This document shows positions 6,600 through 9,696 of a stretch of 9,696 nucleotides of DNA, one piece after another. Both the position numbers and the translations under genes were made by a program. Under the pieces are notes generated by a model, which saw only the letters and a list, made by a program, of their open reading frames with translations, was not told the origin of the DNA and did not search any database. The DNA comes from UBA1049 sp964525815 (lineage in GTDB: Bacteria; Bacillota; Clostridia; Oscillospirales; CAG-382): the NCBI GenBank assembly GCA_964525815.1, contig CAZGJQ010000073.1:1-9696 (forward strand), read 5' to 3'. Positions within the stretch are counted from its first letter, which is position 1, and every line of letters begins with the position of its first letter.

Positions 6600-7403
6600 A
6601 TGACTGTCTATAACCTAATGCTCAAGACAAATGAATACTTAATTAAGGGAGGCGCTTTATCAGATAAGCAAAAGCAAACAATAATTAAGCATTTTCTTGA
6701 TGCTGTCAGCACCGAGGACAAGGTTATACGCTTTCATAGTTCAGTAAGAGCACCTTCCGCAGAAAACGGAGACACCCGGCATATGTACCCGGTTTTTTTC
6801 ATACCACCATATAATAACGGTAAGAAATACAAGACTGTTACAACCGTAACGCCCCATACGCATATTTTATCGGCAAACGCATATGAGCTGGAAATAATAC
6901 GTCTTCTCTATCTACTGGCTCCAAACAATAAAATGGTTATTTATATGCTTAACAAAACGCTGGAAAGACTAAAAACCACCTGCTTCGGTAATTTTTGCGA
7001 TAAGGGTGAGTGCTTTGAAACCTCGGTTATAGTATTGCGCTTTTTATCAGCAACCGTAATGTTTGAGACAGCTTGGATTGACAGGCTTATTAACGGTATA
7101 AAGGTGCATATTAATGACAAGAAGCGACATTCCGGAATTCTCTTTTATTATTGGCTGAGCTTATCCGAGCTCCCGAGTGAGCTTGCTCTTCCCGAGATTA
7201 CTCGTTTTAAGGACGATATGCTTATAAGTATAAAAAGAAGCTATGTAATGAACAGCAGCCATGACCGTTATTTCAGCCCACTGTGTAAATATATAGTGCG
7301 CAATTGTCTTTCAAGGCTGAACGAATTCGAGCATATAAAAGACCGAGAGCCGTTTGTAAGCGAAAAAGACGGACGGCTACACTTTGACATTAATATTCAT
7401 TAA
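6600..7403 (+). CDS. Unrecognised protein encoded between addB and addA
   Basis: I do not recognise this 267-residue protein. It has no signal peptide and no clear membrane segment. It looks soluble and mostly helical after residue 90, with hydrophobic helices near 95-108, 141-152 and 180-192. Features that may mark the family are TPHTH (84-88), a Cys group C-x4-C-x4-C at 128, 133 and 138 in the stretch CFGNFCDKGECFETS, RFLSA (147-151), and FYYWLSLSELPSE (182-194). More Cys occur at 229 and 236. There is no Walker motif, nuclease motif or HTH that I can see. The ATG has AGGAG 7 nt upstream overlapping the addB stop, and only 10 nt separate it from addB, so co-translation is likely. It ends 59 nt before addA. 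Its position inside an addBA locus suggests a role with the AddAB enzyme, but this is inference from context alone. Confidence 0.85.
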   Translation: MTVYNLMLKTNEYLIKGGALSDKQKQTIIKHFLDAVSTEDKVIRFHSSVRAPSAENGDTRHMYPVFFIPPYNNGKKYKTVTTVTPHTHILSANAYELEIIRLLYLLAPNNKMVIYMLNKTLERLKTTCFGNFCDKGECFETSVIVLRFLSATVMFETAWIDRLINGIKVHINDKKRHSGILFYYWLSLSELPSELALPEITRFKDDMLISIKRSYVMNSSHDRYFSPLCKYIVRNCLSRLNEFEHIKDREPFVSEKDGRLHFDINIH

Positions 7404-7448
7404 CTGTTTTCGAAGGTCAAAGAATCCAAAAACAGGATATATTTTTTT
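7404..7448 (+). promoter_or_regulatory. Weak hairpin plus T tract before addA
   Basis: CTGTTTT (7404-7410) and AAAACAG (7429-7435) can pair as a 7-bp stem with an 18-nt loop, and a run of seven T follows at 7442-7448. The stem is AT-rich with a large loop, so strong termination is doubtful. It could be a partial terminator or attenuator that lowers addA relative to addB, or an mRNA processing site. Confidence 0.25.
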
Positions 7449-7462
7449 CATGAGGGTGAAAA

Positions 7463-9696
7463 ATGAACTGGACTGCTTCACAAAAAAATGCAATCGAATC
7501 AAAGGATAAAACCCTTCTGGTTTCGGCAGGAGCGGGAAGCGGAAAGACTACCGTGCTTACCCGCCGTTTAACCGAGCGTATATTAGCCGGGGACTCGGTT
7601 GAGGATTTCTTGGTTGTAACCTTTACCAAGGCATCAGCTGCCGACCTCAAGGAAAAGCTCTATAATACGCTTACCGATGCTATTGCGGAGCAGCCGCAGA
7701 ACCGGCATTTGTTCAACCAGCTTTTTTTACTCCCGGGAGCAAATATAAGCACCATACACTCCTTTTGCTTTAATATTATAAAAAAGAACTTCGCTTCGCT
7801 CGGACTTTCTCCAAAAGTGCGTATTGCGGATGAAACAGAAGCCTCTATTATTGCACGAAGCTGCTTGGAGGAGCTTGTTGATAAGCTATATGAACGGGAT
7901 GAAAAGAACTTTTTGCTGCTGGTTGATAATTTCGGCAGCGAAAAAAGCGATGATAAGCTAATGGATATACTGCTGTCCTTGTATTACCGTTTGCGTGCAT
8001 TCCATAACTACGCTGAGTGGCCGGAAAAGCAGAAAAGCATTTTGCTTGAGCAGGCAGAGCTTGTAAAGACGGGATATTTTAACACTTTAATCGGTAAAAA
8101 GGCAAAGGAAAAAATCCTACAGAGGCTCGGAGAAGCAAAAAATGCTACGGAACAGCTGCTCTCCTTTGCTTGTAATGCTGCGGCAAGCGAAACGAACATA
8201 GCGCCCATTGAAGCGATGAAGCAAAACATAGATAATTTGTTAGCAGCAGCAAAGGTTGATTATAAAACGCTTTTTCTCGCTATTTCTGAGCAAAAAACTC
8301 CTAAGGTTAACACAAGGGAAATGAATATAGAGGATGCTGAATATCTAAAGCAGGAAAAAGGACGCATTACAAAAGAAATAAAGGATATTCGAGATTGTTT
8401 TTGCACTTATTCGGAGCAGAGGATACATGAGGACTTCTTAAATTCTGCAGAAATCACGGGAGCATTGTCCTATGTGCTGAGTATATTCGACGATAGCTTT
8501 GCAAACGAAAAGCGGAGCAGGGGTATACTCGATTTTTCCGACCTCGAGCAGTATTTGGCTGCTCTTCTGGAGGAAAAGGACGAGGATGGCTTTTGGCACA
8601 AAACAGAGCTTTGCGAACGGCTTAGGAAGAGCATAAAGGAGGTATATATAGACGAATATCAGGATGTTAATCCTCTGCAGGACCATATTTTTACCTTGCT
8701 CTCAAGGAGCGACAACCGTTTTATGGTCGGTGATATTAAGCAGAGTATTTATCGGTTCAGAAACGCTTATCCCGATATTTTTATAGACTACAAGGAGAGC
8801 TTTCCTGATTTTGAGGAATCCGGCGATAGCCCGTGGGCAAGGATTTTTTTGAAGGAGAACTTTCGCTGCGGTAAGCCCATTATCGAATTTGTAAACAGTG
8901 TGTTTTCCACAGTCGCATCAAAAAATCGTTTCGAGCGGGAATACAAGGGGGAGGAGCTTGTTTTTGCAAAGAGCGGAGATGTTAACAGCTATCCCGTAAC
9001 CGTGGCTATGTCCCTATATAATAAAGAGGAGGTTACAAAGGAGGAAGCCACGGAAAGAGAGGCGGAATATGTAGCTGCCGAGATTAAAAGATTAATAGGT
9101 ACAAAAAAAGAGAACGGAGAGCCACTTAATTACGGTGACATAGTGCTTTTATTCTCGGCTGTAAAAGAACGCTCAAAGGTTTTTGTTCGTGCTCTCCGCA
9201 AACAGGGTATACCCTGTGTTACCGAGCAGGACGAGAGCCTCTTTAAAATGCCGGAGATAATGCTCGCGGTTTCCGCTCTTAAGACCGTGGATAATCCTAC
9301 CGACGACATTTCGCTGTGCTCGCTGCTTAGGAGCCCTCTGTTCGACTTTACCGCAGAGGAACTCTATTTAATCCGCACCCGTTTCAGAGGCTTGTCGATG
9401 TTCGATTCGGTGGCCGCATTTTCCTGCCTTAATAATTTAAAAAGAAAAAAATTAAAGCAAAAAGCATTTTATGTGCTGCATAAGTTTAAGTACCCTCCGA
9501 AGAGCTTAGTAAAAAAGTGCTCCTGCTTTATAGCTGAACTAAAGTACTACCGTACAAAGGCTCAAGGAATGCTCTGTTACAAATTTCTTTGGCTGTTCTA
9601 TATGCGAAGCGGTTTCCTGTCCGCTGCGGGCGGGTTTGAGAACGGAGACAAATGCAGAGCAAATTTGCTACTGCTGTACCAATATGCCCGAAATTT
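7463..9696 (+). CDS. addA: ATP-dependent helicase/nuclease subunit A (AddA), 3' truncated by window edge
   Basis: AddA is the UvrD/Rep-like superfamily 1A helicase and nuclease of AddAB, the motor that unwinds broken DNA ends. The frame is open from ATG 7463 to the window end, about 744 residues of a family that usually has about 1,150-1,250. Seen in order: the Q-motif WTASQKNAI (3-11), Walker A AGAGSGKTT (22-30), motif Ia VVTFTKASAADLKEKL, STIHSFC, the family's LDFSDLEQYL, Walker B DEYQDVNPLQ (from 397), motif III MVGDIKQSIYRFR (from 421), motif IV KENFRCGKPI (around 466), YGDIVLLFS and GIPCVTEQDESLF. The C-terminal helicase motifs V-VI and the RecB-type nuclease domain lie outside the window. 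GAGGG lies 6 nt before the ATG. No frameshift or stop was found on reading the whole frame. It is the downstream partner of addB, separated by the unrecognised ORF. Confidence 0.96.
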   Translation, partial: MNWTASQKNAIESKDKTLLVSAGAGSGKTTVLTRRLTERILAGDSVEDFLVVTFTKASAADLKEKLYNTLTDAIAEQPQNRHLFNQLFLLPGANISTIHSFCFNIIKKNFASLGLSPKVRIADETEASIIARSCLEELVDKLYERDEKNFLLLVDNFGSEKSDDKLMDILLSLYYRLRAFHNYAEWPEKQKSILLEQAELVKTGYFNTLIGKKAKEKILQRLGEAKNATEQLLSFACNAAASETNIAPIEAMKQNIDNLLAAAKVDYKTLFLAISEQKTPKVNTREMNIEDAEYLKQEKGRITKEIKDIRDCFCTYSEQRIHEDFLNSAEITGALSYVLSIFDDSFANEKRSRGILDFSDLEQYLAALLEEKDEDGFWHKTELCERLRKSIKEVYIDEYQDVNPLQDHIFTLLSRSDNRFMVGDIKQSIYRFRNAYPDIFIDYKESFPDFEESGDSPWARIFLKENFRCGKPIIEFVNSVFSTVASKNRFEREYKGEELVFAKSGDVNSYPVTVAMSLYNKEEVTKEEATEREAEYVAAEIKRLIGTKKENGEPLNYGDIVLLFSAVKERSKVFVRALRKQGIPCVTEQDESLFKMPEIMLAVSALKTVDNPTDDISLCSLLRSPLFDFTAEELYLIRTRFRGLSMFDSVAAFSCLNNLKRKKLKQKAFYVLHKFKYPPKSLVKKCSCFIAELKYYRTKAQGMLCYKFLWLFYMRSGFLSAAGGFENGDKCRANLLLLYQYARN

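Noticed and set aside
8008..8686. Minus-strand frames at 8008-8229 and 8438-8686
   Set aside because: They lie antisense to the continuous addA frame, which carries conserved helicase motifs on both sides.
1..9696. Mobile element, CRISPR array, tRNA or defence system
   Set aside because: No long terminal repeats, regularly spaced repeats, cloverleaf patterns, transposase or restriction motifs were seen. AddAB affects phage DNA, but it is a housekeeping repair enzyme.

Overview
This window looks like chromosomal core DNA of a spore-forming, anaerobic-type Firmicute (Clostridia), perhaps of the Oscillospiraceae/Ruminococcaceae kind. The evidence is a stage II sporulation protein (SpoIIR), the two-subunit AddA/AddB recombination nuclease instead of RecBCD, a DUF1836 protein, the non-mevalonate isoprenoid gene ispE, strong GGAGG-type ribosome binding sites with some TTG and GTG starts, and moderate GC content. 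The placement below class is inference. A run of 10 N inside addB marks an assembly scaffold gap, so this is probably a draft or metagenome-derived contig.

Layout, left to right. (1) 1-1114, plus strand: the 3' end of a class I/II aminotransferase gene, then ispE 10 nt downstream, closed by a strong GC-rich hairpin at 1132-1152. (2) 1169-1855, minus strand: an intracellular SGNH/GDSL-type hydrolase, convergent with ispE and driven by a perfect-consensus sigma-A promoter (TTGACA, 17 bp, TATAAT). (3) 1856-2078: a compact divergent control region with back-to-back promoters for the hydrolase (minus) and for a DUF1836 HTH-like regulator (plus). (4) 2079-2657: the DUF1836 gene. (5) 2740 to the right edge, plus strand: spoIIR, addB, an unrecognised 267-residue ORF, then addA. 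The first three genes are 10-11 nt apart. A 59-nt spacer with a weak hairpin precedes addA, which runs off the window after about 744 codons.

How the genes fit together. AddA (helicase-nuclease) and AddB (degenerate helicase plus Fe-S nuclease) form the double-strand-break end-resection enzyme. The unknown gene between them is so tightly arranged that it is probably co-translated, which makes it a candidate accessory factor. SpoIIR is the forespore signal that triggers sigma-E maturation, and its place at the head of this cluster suggests a link between sporulation and DNA repair that is not the Bacillus arrangement. The DUF1836 protein may regulate itself and the divergent hydrolase.

No tRNA, rRNA, CRISPR array, insertion sequence, phage gene or toxin-antitoxin pair was seen. 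Most of the window is ordinary core genome. The parts that merit a second look are the ORF between addB and addA, the spoIIR-addBA linkage, the divergent promoter region, and the gap that artificially breaks addB.
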